Shown: positions 16,341 through 24,691 of the stretch, one piece after another
Layout: every line of letters starts with the position of its first letter
Position numbering within the stretch: position 1 is the first letter of the stretch
Assembly: GCA_001725415.1 (NCBI GenBank)
Contig: MEGH01000013.1
Location: 1 to 64,000, forward strand
Reading direction: 5' to 3'
Length of the DNA: 64,000 nucleotides
Origin: Pseudonocardia sp. SCN 73-27
Lineage (GTDB): Bacteria; Actinomycetota; Actinomycetes; Mycobacteriales; Pseudonocardiaceae
Notes under the pieces: model-generated
What the model saw: the letters and a program-made list of their open reading frames with translations, nothing else
Database searches by the model: none
What the model was told of the DNA's origin: nothing
Program-made: the position numbers and the translations under genes

Positions 16341-17521
16341 GACGCCACCATCGCGACGGACCGCCGCGGCGTGGGCCTGCCGTCGCGGACCGGCCTGCCG
16401 ACGCGGAACGTCAGCAACGGTGTCGCGCCCGGCGGCAGCAGCGCCGCGAACCGGGGCGCGAACGTCGCGGGCGCGCCCGTCGACGTCTCGCGGTCGATCC
16501 GCTCGGTCACCTGGTTCATGTGCTGCAGGGCGATCCCAGCGGCGGTGGCGCGCAGGTGCACCCGCTGCAGCAGCCGGCCCGCCTCCAGCTGGGTGCCCCG
16601 GTCGTCGGGCGTGGTCGTCGTGACCACGCCGTAGGCGGCTGCGGTGGCGACGTGCACGTCACGGGTCCGGGCGACCCAGAACCGGTCGCCCTCCACGCGC
16701 GACGTGGCGGGCAGCAGCCGCGCCGCACCGAGCTCGAACGGGCTCAGCCCCTGCCCGTCGAGGACCAGCCCGTCCCGACGGGCCTGGGCCTCGTCGTTGC
16801 TCGCGCGGAACCACGCGAAGTTGTCGACCGACTGCTGCTCGTCGGCGCACAACGCCTCGGCGGCGTCGACCAGGAGCGTGCCGAGCGCCGCCGTCGGGCC
16901 CGGGCCGGTGATCCAGTGCAGGTCGACGCCCGGGGGGCGGGGGCCGGCCAGCGCGGCGAGGTCGGCGGGCGCGATCGGGTCGGGCAGGTAGGGGCCGCGG
17001 TTCGTGTGCCGCCGATCGATGACGTCGTGCAGTGGATCGGGCCGCGCCGGTTCCGGCGTGAGACCGACGCGTGCGACCCGCGCCCCGGACGGCCCGTCGG
17101 GCAGCAACGTCACGTCCGGGCGGAGACCGCGCGGGCCGCACGCGATCGTCAGGTTCTCCAGCGCGCACCCCAGCCCGACATAGCGTTCCCGCGAGAACGG
17201 GTCCACCGAACCGGTCGTGCGGGTGGGGTCGGCGAACATCTGGATCGCGTCGTCGCGCACGACGAACGTCCAGGGCTGGGTGTTGTGCGGGCTGGCGGCG
17301 AGCACCGCGGCGGCCACCGCGCCACCCGCGCCGGGGATGTCGCGCCAGTCGCGCCACGGCTCGTGTGCGGGACCGCCACCCGGGTCGAGGACCCCCGAGT
17401 CGTAGACGCGATAGCCGAGCAGGCCGGTACCCGCCACCGCGACGGTCGCGGCGCCGAGGCCGATGCCACGCAGCAGGGACCGGCGGGTCACCGGACGGGG
17501 CTCGTCGAGGGTCGAGGGCAC
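16337..17521 (-). CDS. Acg-type FMN-binding nitroreductase-fold protein with a Tat signal
   Basis: This 394-aa protein starts at GTG 17521. A twin-arginine signal (TRRSLLRGIGLGAATVAVAGTGLLG, residues about 13-36) predicts export in folded form or anchoring by the uncleaved helix. The mature part has ASPHNTQPWTF, the FMN-binding start of nitroreductases, then DRRHTNRGPY, matching the Acg/Rv3131 group linked to dormancy and hypoxia in mycobacteria. In that group a lid occupies the active site, and a flavin storage or redox role has been proposed. It is divergent from a LAL regulator (gap 159 bp) that may control it. Confidence 0.85.
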   Translation of the reverse strand: MPSTLDEPRPVTRRSLLRGIGLGAATVAVAGTGLLGYRVYDSGVLDPGGGPAHEPWRDWRDIPGAGGAVAAAVLAASPHNTQPWTFVVRDDAIQMFADPTRTTGSVDPFSRERYVGLGCALENLTIACGPRGLRPDVTLLPDGPSGARVARVGLTPEPARPDPLHDVIDRRHTNRGPYLPDPIAPADLAALAGPRPPGVDLHWITGPGPTAALGTLLVDAAEALCADEQQSVDNFAWFRASNDEAQARRDGLVLDGQGLSPFELGAARLLPATSRVEGDRFWVARTRDVHVATAAAYGVVTTTTPDDRGTQLEAGRLLQRVHLRATAAGIALQHMNQVTERIDRETSTGAPATFAPRFAALLPPGATPLLTFRVGRPVRDGRPTPRRSVAMVAS

Positions 17522-17680
17522 GGGCGTCCACCTCTGGTCGGTCGGGACGGCGCAGTCAACCGTCGAACCGGGTGGTCGCACACCACCCCGGGTGCCCGAC
17601 CACCCCGGGTGGGCGCTGGCGGCACACACCGGACGGCGGGCACACTGCGTCACGAACCACCGCCGGGGGACGGGAGGGGC

Positions 17681-19888
17681 ATGACCGCCGATCGGCCAGG
17701 GCCGCCGCTCCTCACGGTCAAGCACGCCGTCCCACCGGTCCGGTCGTCGACGGTCCGGCGCAGCCGGCTCACCGACGTGCTCGACGGCGACGACGTGCGG
17801 CTCGTCGCCGTCGTCGCGCCGGCGGGCTGGGGCAAGACGAGCCTGCTCGGGGCGTGGGCCGACGGCCGCGACGACGTGGCCTGGGTGTCCCTCGACGAGA
17901 GCGACGACGACCCCCACCGGTTCTGGGCCTACGTCCTCGCCGCCCTCTCCGCCCCGGACGGGGGCGGTGACGCGATCGGACCCGGCCCGCGCGACGCCCT
18001 CGCGGCGAGCAGGATCGACCTCCTCCTCCCGCTGCTGGTCAACGCGCTCGCCGCCGCGCCACGCCGGCACGTCCTCGTCCTCGACGACTACCACGTCCTC
18101 ACCGACCCCCAGATCCACGAGGGCGTCGAGTTCCTCGTCGCCCACCTGCCGCCGACGGCGCGTGTCGTCGTCGCAGGCCGGGTCGACCCGCCGCTGCCGC
18201 TGGCCCGCCTGCGGGCACGCGGTGAGCTGGCGGAGCTGCGGGCGTCCGACCTGCGGTTCACGCAGCCCGAGGCCGCCGCACTGGTGTCCGGTGTCCTCGG
18301 TGCCCCGGTCGACGACGCGACCGCCGCCACCGCGTGGGAACGCACCGAGGGCTGGGCCGTGGGGCTGCAGCTCACCGGGCTCGCCCTGCGTACCGGTGGC
18401 GCCGCCCCGGCCCGCGACGGTGACCACCTGCTCGACTACTTCACCGCCGAGGTGCTGCCCGCGTTGGCACCGCGGCAGCGGGACCTGCTGGTCGGGTGCG
18501 CTCCGCTCGACCGGCTGTCCGGTCCGCTCTGCGACGCCGTGCTGAAGACGACGGGGTCCGGCGCCGTCCTCGCATCGCTGGAGCGCGCCGAGCTGTTCGT
18601 CGTCTCCCTCGACGCGGGGCGCGAGTGGTACCGCTGCCACCTGCTGCTGCGCGGGGCGATGCTGCGGCAGGCCGGTGTCGACCCCGCCGACGTCCTGCGC
18701 CGCGCCGCCGACTGGTTCCTCGCGCACGGCCGCCGGGACGACGCCGTCCGGCATCTCCTCGCCGCGGGCGACGGCCAGGCAGCCGCGGCCGTGCTGGACT
18801 CGTCGGAACAGTGGTTCCTCGACCGCGGATCGGCGGCGGCATTCCTGCAGCTCGGCGAGGCACTGCAGCCGGAGACCGTCTCGCCCGGACTCGCACTCGC
18901 GCTCGCCTACGGTGCGGCGACGTGCGGGCGGTCCGATCGCGTCGGGCACTGGCTCGACGTGTGCGACGCCGGGATCACCGACGACACCGTCCTCGTCGCG
19001 TGGCGGTCCCCGCGCGCCGCCGCGGCCGTGACCCGCGCGATGTTCGGGGTGCCCGAGTCGGCGGCCGGCGACGCCGTCGCGCTGGCCCGGGAGGCGCTGC
19101 GGGCCGAGGGCGCCGACGGCAACCCGATCGCCACCATCGGGCTCGGTGCCTGCCTCGTGCGGGCGGGCGCGTTCGCCGAGGCAGCCGACCTGCTCGCCGA
19201 CACGTGGGAACGCCGTGGTGCCGACGGCTGGCCGACCACCCTGGTCCTGCAGGTCGGCGGCGTCCTCGGGCTGTGCCTGCACGAGCTCGGCCGCGGCGAC
19301 GAGGTCGATCGCCTGCTCGCCGCGACGGCCCCGGTCGTCGAGGAGGCGGACGGCGACCGGGCAGCCGCGGCCCTCGCCGCGCTGCCCCGGGTCGTCGAGG
19401 GCATGCGGGCGTCGGCGGCGGGTCGTCCCGACGTCGCCCGCGCGACGCTGCGGCACGCGGTCGTCCTCGCCGCCGCCGTCGAACGGCCGACCACCCGCGT
19501 CCTCGCCCTCGTCGCGCTCGCCGACGCCGAGCTGGCCTGCGGTGACCGCGCCGCGGCGCGTGCCGCGCTCGCCCAGGCCCGTGAGATCGCCGCCGACGAC
19601 GCCCCGGCCCCCGTCGCGGCGGCCCGGTTGGCCGGAGCGGAGTCCCGGATCGGGCGGGCGGCGGTCCGCGCCGCGGTCGGGGCCGGAGCGATGTTCGAGG
19701 AGCTCACCGACCGCGAGCTCGCCGTGCTCCGGGCCCTGCCCGGTCCGGCCAGCCGTCGTGACATCGGTGCCGCGCTGAACCTGTCGATCAACACGGTCAA
19801 GGCCTACACGGCGAGCCTCTACCGCAAGCTCGGTGTCGGGTCACGGGAGGATGCCGTCGCGGCCGGACGGCGCCTCGGGCTCATCTGA
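17681..19888 (+). CDS. Large ATP-binding LuxR-family (LAL/MalT-like) transcriptional activator
   Basis: This 735-aa protein starts at ATG 17681 with GGGAGGGG upstream. It has an N-terminal P-loop (APAGWGKT, 46-53), Walker B (HVLVLDDYHVL), a winged/helical middle and a tetratricopeptide-like helical region, ending in a LuxR helix-turn-helix (LTDRELAVLRALPGPASRRDIGAALNLSINTVKAYTASLYRKLG). Such STAND-type activators bind an inducer and ATP, oligomerise and switch on nearby genes. The divergent Acg-type flavoprotein operon is the likely target. The length is a little short for the class (about 850-900), with a compact TPR region. Confidence 0.9.
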   Translation: MTADRPGPPLLTVKHAVPPVRSSTVRRSRLTDVLDGDDVRLVAVVAPAGWGKTSLLGAWADGRDDVAWVSLDESDDDPHRFWAYVLAALSAPDGGGDAIGPGPRDALAASRIDLLLPLLVNALAAAPRRHVLVLDDYHVLTDPQIHEGVEFLVAHLPPTARVVVAGRVDPPLPLARLRARGELAELRASDLRFTQPEAAALVSGVLGAPVDDATAATAWERTEGWAVGLQLTGLALRTGGAAPARDGDHLLDYFTAEVLPALAPRQRDLLVGCAPLDRLSGPLCDAVLKTTGSGAVLASLERAELFVVSLDAGREWYRCHLLLRGAMLRQAGVDPADVLRRAADWFLAHGRRDDAVRHLLAAGDGQAAAAVLDSSEQWFLDRGSAAAFLQLGEALQPETVSPGLALALAYGAATCGRSDRVGHWLDVCDAGITDDTVLVAWRSPRAAAAVTRAMFGVPESAAGDAVALAREALRAEGADGNPIATIGLGACLVRAGAFAEAADLLADTWERRGADGWPTTLVLQVGGVLGLCLHELGRGDEVDRLLAATAPVVEEADGDRAAAALAALPRVVEGMRASAAGRPDVARATLRHAVVLAAAVERPTTRVLALVALADAELACGDRAAARAALAQAREIAADDAPAPVAAARLAGAESRIGRAAVRAAVGAGAMFEELTDRELAVLRALPGPASRRDIGAALNLSINTVKAYTASLYRKLGVGSREDAVAAGRRLGLI

Positions 19889-19894
19889 ACGTCG

Positions 19895-19975
19895 TCAGAG
19901 GTTGACCAGCACGATCCCCGCCGTGACGACGACGGCCGCCGCGATCCGCCACACCCCGAACCGCTCCTTGAACAG
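19895..19975 (-). pseudogene. EamA/DMT transporter C-terminal fragment (minus strand)
   Basis: Minus strand: LLFKERFGVWRIAAAVVVTAGIVLVNL then stop at 19895. This is the last transmembrane helix of a drug/metabolite transporter of the EamA fold. The piece that should come directly before it lies next door on the opposite strand. Confidence 0.65.
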
Positions 19976-19983
19976 CAGTGGTG

Positions 19984-20064
19984 CTGTGGGCGCAGACCAG
20001 CGGCGCGACGGCGGCCGTCGCCGCGTTGCGGGAGAGCGGCATCGTGTTTGGCGCGCTGATCGGG
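19984..20064 (+). pseudogene. EamA/DMT transporter penultimate helix, inverted
   Basis: Plus strand: SGATAAVAALRESGIVFGALIG, the conserved penultimate segment of EamA transporters (usually AALRETSV.FGALIG). In an intact gene it immediately precedes LLFKERF, here found on the minus strand at 19975. The two pieces face each other, so a local inversion broke the gene. The first eight or so helices are absent. Confidence 0.6.
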
Positions 20065-20143
20065 AGCCCTTGTCAACCGCCGTAACGGTCGACTGTTCGC
20101 CTGCGAACGACAGTGGTTCGGAGGCGGGACGGAGAGGACAGCG

Positions 20144-20389
20144 GTGGCGAAGCGACGTATCGGTGGTGCCGGCGGTGGAAGTGATCGCGGGGGCAAGGGC
20201 GGTGGAGCGTTGATCGCGGTTCTCGTCGCCGTCGTCCTGGCAGCGGGAGGGGCGACGGTCCGCTACACGGGTACCGCCTATGCCTCGGGGCTCGACGGGC
20301 GAACCGTCGCCAACGCCCAGGCCGAGCCCGTCGTCCGCGGCTGGGCGGGACTCGCGCTCACGAGCGTCGTGACCAACGCCGTCGGCTGA
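20144..20389 (+). CDS. Small hypothetical membrane or secreted protein
   Basis: This 81-aa protein starts at GTG 20144 with GGAGAGGAC upstream. A basic, glycine-rich start (residues 1-20) is followed by one hydrophobic helix (ALIAVLVAVVLAAGGATV) and a 40-residue polar tail. It could be a single-pass inner-membrane protein or one exported with an uncleaved signal. No family is recognised. An inverted repeat GTTCG-N4-CGAAC lies about 50 bp upstream, possibly an operator. Confidence 0.55.
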   Translation: MAKRRIGGAGGGSDRGGKGGGALIAVLVAVVLAAGGATVRYTGTAYASGLDGRTVANAQAEPVVRGWAGLALTSVVTNAVG

Positions 20390-20482
20390 GGACATTCGTC
20401 CATGACCGGCGGCCGAAAGGCCGTTCCGTCGCGGGGGCGGGGCGGGCATGCTCGGTGATCGGCCGAGCGGGGAGGTCCGGGC

Positions 20483-21061
20483 ATGGGCGGAACGACGAAG
20501 CGGTCGGCGTGGGAGATCGTGCTGGCGGTGCTGCTGATCCTCGGCGGCGCGTTCCTGCTGTCCAACGCGGTGGCGGCGACCTTGCTGTCGATCCTGCTCA
20601 TCGGCTGGACGATCCTGGTCGGCGGCGTGCTGCTCATCGTCCGGGCGATCATGAAGCGCGAGTCGGCGGGCGTGTTCTGGTCGGCGCTGCTGGGCGGGGC
20701 GGTCCTCGCGGTCCTGGGGCTGGTCGTGCTGCGGAATCCGGTCGTGGGGGCGGCGACGTTGACGTTGCTCGCGGGGGCGATGTTCCTCGTCGTCGGCGGG
20801 GTGCGGGTCGTGCTGGCGATCCAGGTGCCCGGCCACCGGATCCTGCTCGCGATCTCCGGGCTGGTCTCGCTGGTCATGGGCCTGATCGTGCTGTTCAACT
20901 TCACCGCGGCCACGCTCACGCTGCTCGGGATCCTGCTGGGCATCCAGATGCTCGGCGAGGGGATCGTGCTGCTGCTGGCCGGGCGGATGGCCCCGCGGGG
21001 CACCGGCGGCCGGGCGGCTGCCGGTACCCCGGTCGGGCCGGGCGCTACGTCCGGTACCTGA
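20483..21061 (+). CDS. HdeD/DUF308-family membrane protein
   Basis: This 192-aa protein starts at ATG 20483 (GGGGAGG upstream). It has six hydrophobic helices arranged as repeated pairs ([40 protein letters not shown], and so on), the DUF308 repeat of HdeD, a membrane protein linked to acid resistance in E. coli. The physiological role in actinobacteria is not established. It ends convergently with the IF-1 paralogue, overlapping it by 17 nt. Confidence 0.85.
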   Translation: MGGTTKRSAWEIVLAVLLILGGAFLLSNAVAATLLSILLIGWTILVGGVLLIVRAIMKRESAGVFWSALLGGAVLAVLGLVVLRNPVVGAATLTLLAGAMFLVVGGVRVVLAIQVPGHRILLAISGLVSLVMGLIVLFNFTAATLTLLGILLGIQMLGEGIVLLLAGRMAPRGTGGRAAAGTPVGPGATSGT

Positions 21062-21269
21062 ACAGGATGCGGCCCCGGTTCAGGTCGTAGGGGCTGAGCT
21101 CGACGAGGACCCGGTCGAGCAGCACGATCTTGATGTAGTTCTTCCGGATCTTCCCGCTGATGTGGGCGAGCACGGTGTGCCCGTTGGCGAGCTCGACGCG
21201 GAACATGGCGTTGGGCAGGCAGTCGACGACGGTGCCCTCGATCTCGATCGCTCCGGCCGCCTTGGTCAT
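21045..21269 (-). CDS. infA: Translation initiation factor IF-1 (paralogue)
   Basis: A 74-aa single OB-fold protein. [19 protein letters not shown], then [13 protein letters not shown] are invariant IF-1 features; it binds the 30S A-site during initiation. It is not in the usual rpmJ-rpsM ribosomal cluster and differs from the canonical actinobacterial IF-1 (GTVVDCLP and [15 protein letters not shown]), so it is probably a second copy. Its ATG overlaps the stop of a GNAT acetyltransferase (ATGA), so the two are co-translated. Whether it replaces the main IF-1 under some condition is unknown. Confidence 0.9.
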   Translation of the reverse strand: MTKAAGAIEIEGTVVDCLPNAMFRVELANGHTVLAHISGKIRKNYIKIVLLDRVLVELSPYDLNRGRILFRYRT

Positions 21270-22051
21270 GCCTCACGCTCCAGGAAGACCGTTCCGCCGA
21301 CCCGCTGCGCACCGACGCACTCGAACAGCGCCGCCGCAGCGGTGTTGTGCTCGTCCACCTCGGCCGTGACGGTCGGGATCCCGTTGCGGTGCAGGGTGCC
21401 CAGGGCGTCGGTGAGCAGGGCACCGGCGATCCCGCGGCGGCGTTCTGCGGTGCGGACCGCGACGAGCCCGATGCGCGCGTGCCGTCGCCGCGACACCACC
21501 CGGATCAGCCCGACGTACCGGCCGGCCGCCTCGGCGACGGCGTAGCGGGCCGGGTCGAGGGGAGCACCGGGAGGCACCTCGACCGGCATGGTGTCCCAGC
21601 CGGCGTCGGCGTCGACCTCGGCGCGGACGGCGTCGTACAGCTCCCGCAGCGCCGACACGTCCGCCGATCCGGGCCCGAGGATCGTCACGTCGGCAGGTGT
21701 CCGGCTCCCGACGGGTCGGCCGGTGGCGACGACGTACTCCCGTTCCCGGCGCCGCAGGGTGAAGCCGGCCCGTCGCCAGCGGTCGGTCAGGTCGTGGTCG
21801 CCCTCGTCGACCATGGTCTGCAACGGGCCCGGCAGGTCGGCCGGGACGGCCGTCGCGAGCAGGTCGAACACGGCGCCGTGCCAGGTGTCGATCGAGACGA
21901 AGGTGCGGCCGTCGGGCCGGCGGGAAGCCTCGGCCCGGCCGACGACGTCGCCGTCCTCGACGGCCTGCCATTGCAGGTCGCCGGCCCGCTCGACCGTGGC
22001 GTGCGTGCCGACGGCCGGGGGTGCGCCCGCGCTGAAGTGCGGTGAGTCCAT
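21266..22051 (-). CDS. GNAT-family N-acetyltransferase
   Basis: This 261-aa protein starts at ATG 22051. The C-terminal half is a GNAT domain: [21 protein letters not shown] is the acetyl-CoA P-loop (R/Q-x-x-G-x-A/G) and [24 protein letters not shown] the following strand-helix. The N-terminal half looks like a degenerate second GNAT domain, as in mycothiol synthase-type tandem enzymes. The acceptor is unknown. Coupling to infA downstream raises the idea of a translation-linked substrate, but there is no direct evidence. Confidence 0.85.
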   Translation of the reverse strand: MDSPHFSAGAPPAVGTHATVERAGDLQWQAVEDGDVVGRAEASRRPDGRTFVSIDTWHGAVFDLLATAVPADLPGPLQTMVDEGDHDLTDRWRRAGFTLRRREREYVVATGRPVGSRTPADVTILGPGSADVSALRELYDAVRAEVDADAGWDTMPVEVPPGAPLDPARYAVAEAAGRYVGLIRVVSRRRHARIGLVAVRTAERRRGIAGALLTDALGTLHRNGIPTVTAEVDEHNTAAAALFECVGAQRVGGTVFLEREA

Positions 22052-22195
22052 GGGGATCGCCCTCTCGGAGTGCCTGTGGGGGAGGCGCTCCTGGCGACCG
22101 TCGTCAGTCGCCCGATCGGGACGGAGACGGGAGCACCCACGTGTGTGCAGGGAACATGGGTGTCACCTCCGACGGCCGGGTCGCGATCGCGGGCA

Positions 22196-22215
22196 CGGTA
22201 CCAATGCGGGTACCG
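22196..22215. promoter_or_regulatory. Inverted repeat CGGTACC-N6-GGTACCG (candidate operator)
   Basis: A perfect 7-bp inverted repeat with a 6-nt spacer in the 200-bp gap between two minus-strand genes. Its position would suit the operator or promoter of the GNAT-infA pair, or a terminator of the alcohol dehydrogenase operon. The rest of the gap shows no gene. Confidence 0.35.
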
Positions 22216-22253
22216 GTGTCCGCCACCGATTTCTCGCCGCCGTCCGGTGCAGC

Positions 22254-23264
22254 TCAGGGCACGAGCACGGCGCGGCCGACGACGCGACGCTCGTCGACGG
22301 CCCGGTGCGCGTGGACGGCGTCGGCGAGCGGGAAGGTCTGGTGGACGGGCCGGACGCGACCGCCGGCGACGAGGTCCATCGCGCTGGCGAAGGTCGCGGC
22401 GCGGGTGGAGCTGGAGCCGGTGATCACGGCTTCCTTCCCGAACACGAACGCCGGGTAGAGGCTGATCCGCTCGCGCTGCAGCTGCCCGGTGAAGACATAG
22501 CGGCCGCGTGGGGCGAGGGCCCGGAAACAACCGCCGAACAGGTCGGGATGGCCGACGTTGTCGAGCACCACCTGCGGCCCGCGGCCGTCGGTGAGGTCGG
22601 TGAGCCGGGCGGCGAGGTCGCCGTCGGCGGTGACGACCACGTCGTCGGCGCCGTGGGCGGCCAGCAGCACCGCCTTGGCGGGTGACGACGTCACGGCGAC
22701 GACCCGGGCGCCGAGCGCGGCGGCGACCTGCATCGCGTGCAGCCCGAGCCCGCCTCCGGCCCCGGTGACGACGACGGTCTCGCCCGGCCGTAGGTGCGCG
22801 ACGTCGTCGAGGGCCTGCAGGCAGGTGCCGACCGCGCAGGAGGTGATCGCGGCGTCGGCGGACGCGACGCCGTCGGGGACCGCGAGCAGGGTGTCCTGTT
22901 CGAGGGCGACGTACTCGGCGCTCCCGCCGTGGACGAAGGTCTTGTCGGGGCAGGAGAACTCGTCGCCGTCGGCGCAGGCGGGGCAGCGGGTGCATGTCGT
23001 GAACTGCTTGCAGGCGGCCCGGTCGCCGACGGCGAACCCGCGCACGTCGGCCCCGACCTCGACGACCTCGCCGGCGATCTCGTGTCCCAGGACGGCGGGG
23101 AGGGGGACGCGGGTGAGGCCGGCGCGGTCGGCGGAGTCGTGTCCGCACACCCCGCACGCGTGCACGCGGACGACGACCTGCGATCCCGCCGGCACCGGGT
23201 CGGGCAGGTCGACGTACTCCAGCACCTCCGGGCCGCCCGGCGCGGCGAACGACACCGCCTTCAC
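22254..23264 (-). CDS. Zinc-dependent alcohol dehydrogenase
   Basis: This 336-aa medium-chain dehydrogenase starts at GTG 23264. Catalytic zinc: Cys in HACGVCGHD and HE in LGHEIAGEV. Structural zinc: four Cys in FTTCTRCPACADGDEFSCP. The NAD(P)-binding motif is GAGGGLGLHA. It would interconvert an alcohol and an aldehyde or ketone in the cytoplasm. It starts within 3 nt of the preceding cyclase stop and is the last gene of a four-gene operon (thiolase-like, DUF35, cyclase, dehydrogenase), which suggests a step in the same catabolic route. Confidence 0.9.
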   Translation of the reverse strand: MKAVSFAAPGGPEVLEYVDLPDPVPAGSQVVVRVHACGVCGHDSADRAGLTRVPLPAVLGHEIAGEVVEVGADVRGFAVGDRAACKQFTTCTRCPACADGDEFSCPDKTFVHGGSAEYVALEQDTLLAVPDGVASADAAITSCAVGTCLQALDDVAHLRPGETVVVTGAGGGLGLHAMQVAAALGARVVAVTSSPAKAVLLAAHGADDVVVTADGDLAARLTDLTDGRGPQVVLDNVGHPDLFGGCFRALAPRGRYVFTGQLQRERISLYPAFVFGKEAVITGSSSTRAATFASAMDLVAGGRVRPVHQTFPLADAVHAHRAVDERRVVGRAVLVP

Positions 23265-23266
23265 GG

Positions 23267-24217
23267 TCAGACGATCGCGTAGGCGTTGGCGGGGCTCCCG
23301 ACGCCGCGGGGGACGGGCAGCGCGCCGGAGGTCAGCAGGAACTCGTAGCGTCCCGACTCCGCGCAGTACGCCGACAGCTCCGGCAGATGGAACAGCTCGC
23401 CGACGACCATGCCCAGCAACGGGATCAGCCGCCGGTGCTGGAACCCCTTCACCCGGTCCACCGGGAGCACCTCGACGGCCAGGTTGTCGGCGGCAACACC
23501 GGTGATCCCGTTGTCCCACAGCCATTCCGCGGTCTCGCGGGCGCCGTCGAGGCCGGGCATCGACATGCCCCCGTTCATCGATCCGCGCTGTTCGAGGCGG
23601 CGCTCCCGCGACTGCGCGCGGTACCACTCGAGCCAGCCGGTGCGCAGCACGAGGAAGTCGCCGGGACGGAACTCGACACCGTCGGCGCGGGCGACCTCGT
23701 CGAGCAGGGCGCCGGTGATGGCGAACGACTCGTTCCCGGCCAGCGGGGCGCCCTGCCGTTCCCGGTAGCGGGCGACGTCGACGAGCACGCCCCGGCCGAT
23801 CGGGCCGCGCCGGGAGAACCGGTCGATGCCCAGGTCGTCGGTGGAGTCGAGCTGCTGCTCGCTGCGCCCGCCCCAGTAGCCGTGGTCGCGAAACTTGATG
23901 TGGCGCAACCCGTCCCACTGCGTGGAGTACTGGAGGTAGAAGTTGTCGAGCTTGTCGTCGCGGCCGACGTCGAGGGCCTCGACGGTCTGCCGGTACGGCT
24001 CGCGCGAGGCGAACAGGCCCGGATCGGGCTCGTCGAGGCGCAGGGACAGCGGGATGATCCGGCCCTCGCGCACGAGCCGGGTCGCGGCCAGCACCTGCTC
24101 GGGGCCGATGCGGTTGAGCGAGCCGAGCTCGTCGTCACGCCCCCAGACGTCCCAGGCGTGCCGCTCGTCGGTGCCCTCGACGAACGGCAGGTCGGCGAAG
24201 CGGGGGATGTCGGTCAC
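23267..24217 (-). CDS. Cyclase-family (kynurenine formamidase-like) hydrolase
   Basis: This 316-aa protein starts at GTG 24217 with GGAGGG directly upstream. It shows the metal-dependent cyclase fold: STQWDGLRHIKF is this subfamily's version of the HxGTHxDxPxH metal site, followed by GVLVDVARYR and FLVLRTGWLEWY. Relatives hydrolyse amide, ester or lactone bonds, or cyclise small acids. It overlaps the DUF35 gene by 4 nt (GTGA). In this operon a lactone or ester hydrolysis step is plausible, but the substrate is unknown. Confidence 0.88.
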   Translation of the reverse strand: MTDIPRFADLPFVEGTDERHAWDVWGRDDELGSLNRIGPEQVLAATRLVREGRIIPLSLRLDEPDPGLFASREPYRQTVEALDVGRDDKLDNFYLQYSTQWDGLRHIKFRDHGYWGGRSEQQLDSTDDLGIDRFSRRGPIGRGVLVDVARYRERQGAPLAGNESFAITGALLDEVARADGVEFRPGDFLVLRTGWLEWYRAQSRERRLEQRGSMNGGMSMPGLDGARETAEWLWDNGITGVAADNLAVEVLPVDRVKGFQHRRLIPLLGMVVGELFHLPELSAYCAESGRYEFLLTSGALPVPRGVGSPANAYAIV

Positions 24218-24666
24218 GAGCCCTCCTGGGAACTCTCGCGGAGCACGAAGCACAGCACGCCGTAGCCGTCGGCGGCCGCCAGGTAGGCGGCGTCGACCGG
24301 GGTGCCGTGCGGGGGTGGGGTGTCGGGGTCGCAGAGGATGCGGCCGGGCAGCCTCACGCCCGCCGAATCCATGTCGATCTGGGCGCTGACCAGTGGGACC
24401 TCACCCGCCCACAGCGGGTCTCCGGTGGCCCGCCGGACCGTGACGGCGGCGGAGACGGTACCGGCCGTCGCGACGTCGGTCCATTCGTGGTCGAAGCTCC
24501 CGCACCGCCAGCAGACGGGACCGAGCGGGAAGCGGACGGTGCCGCAGGGGGTGCAGCGCTGCAGCCGCAGCCGGCCCTCGGCGAGCCCGCGCCAGAACGG
24601 CTCGGTCTCCGGATGGACGACCGGGGCAGGGCCCCGATGGTCGCCGACCTGACGCAACCGCGACAT
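24214..24666 (-). CDS. Zn-ribbon/OB-fold DUF35 protein, partner of the thiolase-like protein
   Basis: This 150-aa protein has an N-terminal rubredoxin-like zinc ribbon (CTPCGTVRFPLGPVCWRC, four Cys) followed by an OB-fold (WTDVATAGTVSAAVTVRR). DUF35 proteins act as acyl-CoA-binding subunits of thiolase-fold enzymes; in steroid degraders the DUF35 domain of ChsH2 docks the aldolase Ltp2. Here the gene directly follows a thiolase-like gene, so a two-component complex is likely. Confidence 0.88.
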   Translation of the reverse strand: MSRLRQVGDHRGPAPVVHPETEPFWRGLAEGRLRLQRCTPCGTVRFPLGPVCWRCGSFDHEWTDVATAGTVSAAVTVRRATGDPLWAGEVPLVSAQIDMDSAGVRLPGRILCDPDTPPPHGTPVDAAYLAAADGYGVLCFVLRESSQEGS

Positions 24667-24691
24667 CAGGGCCTCGTTCCGTCGGAGAGCG

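Noticed and set aside
16337-19456. Open frame of 1039 codons joining the Acg-type protein to sequence antisense to the LAL regulator
   Set aside because: Only the part from GTG 17521 onward resembles a protein; the rest is antisense of the regulator gene.
20091-20105. LexA-type SOS box upstream of the small protein at 20144
   Set aside because: The repeat is GTTCG-N4-CGAAC, the reverse arrangement of the actinobacterial SOS box (GAAC-N4-GTTC).
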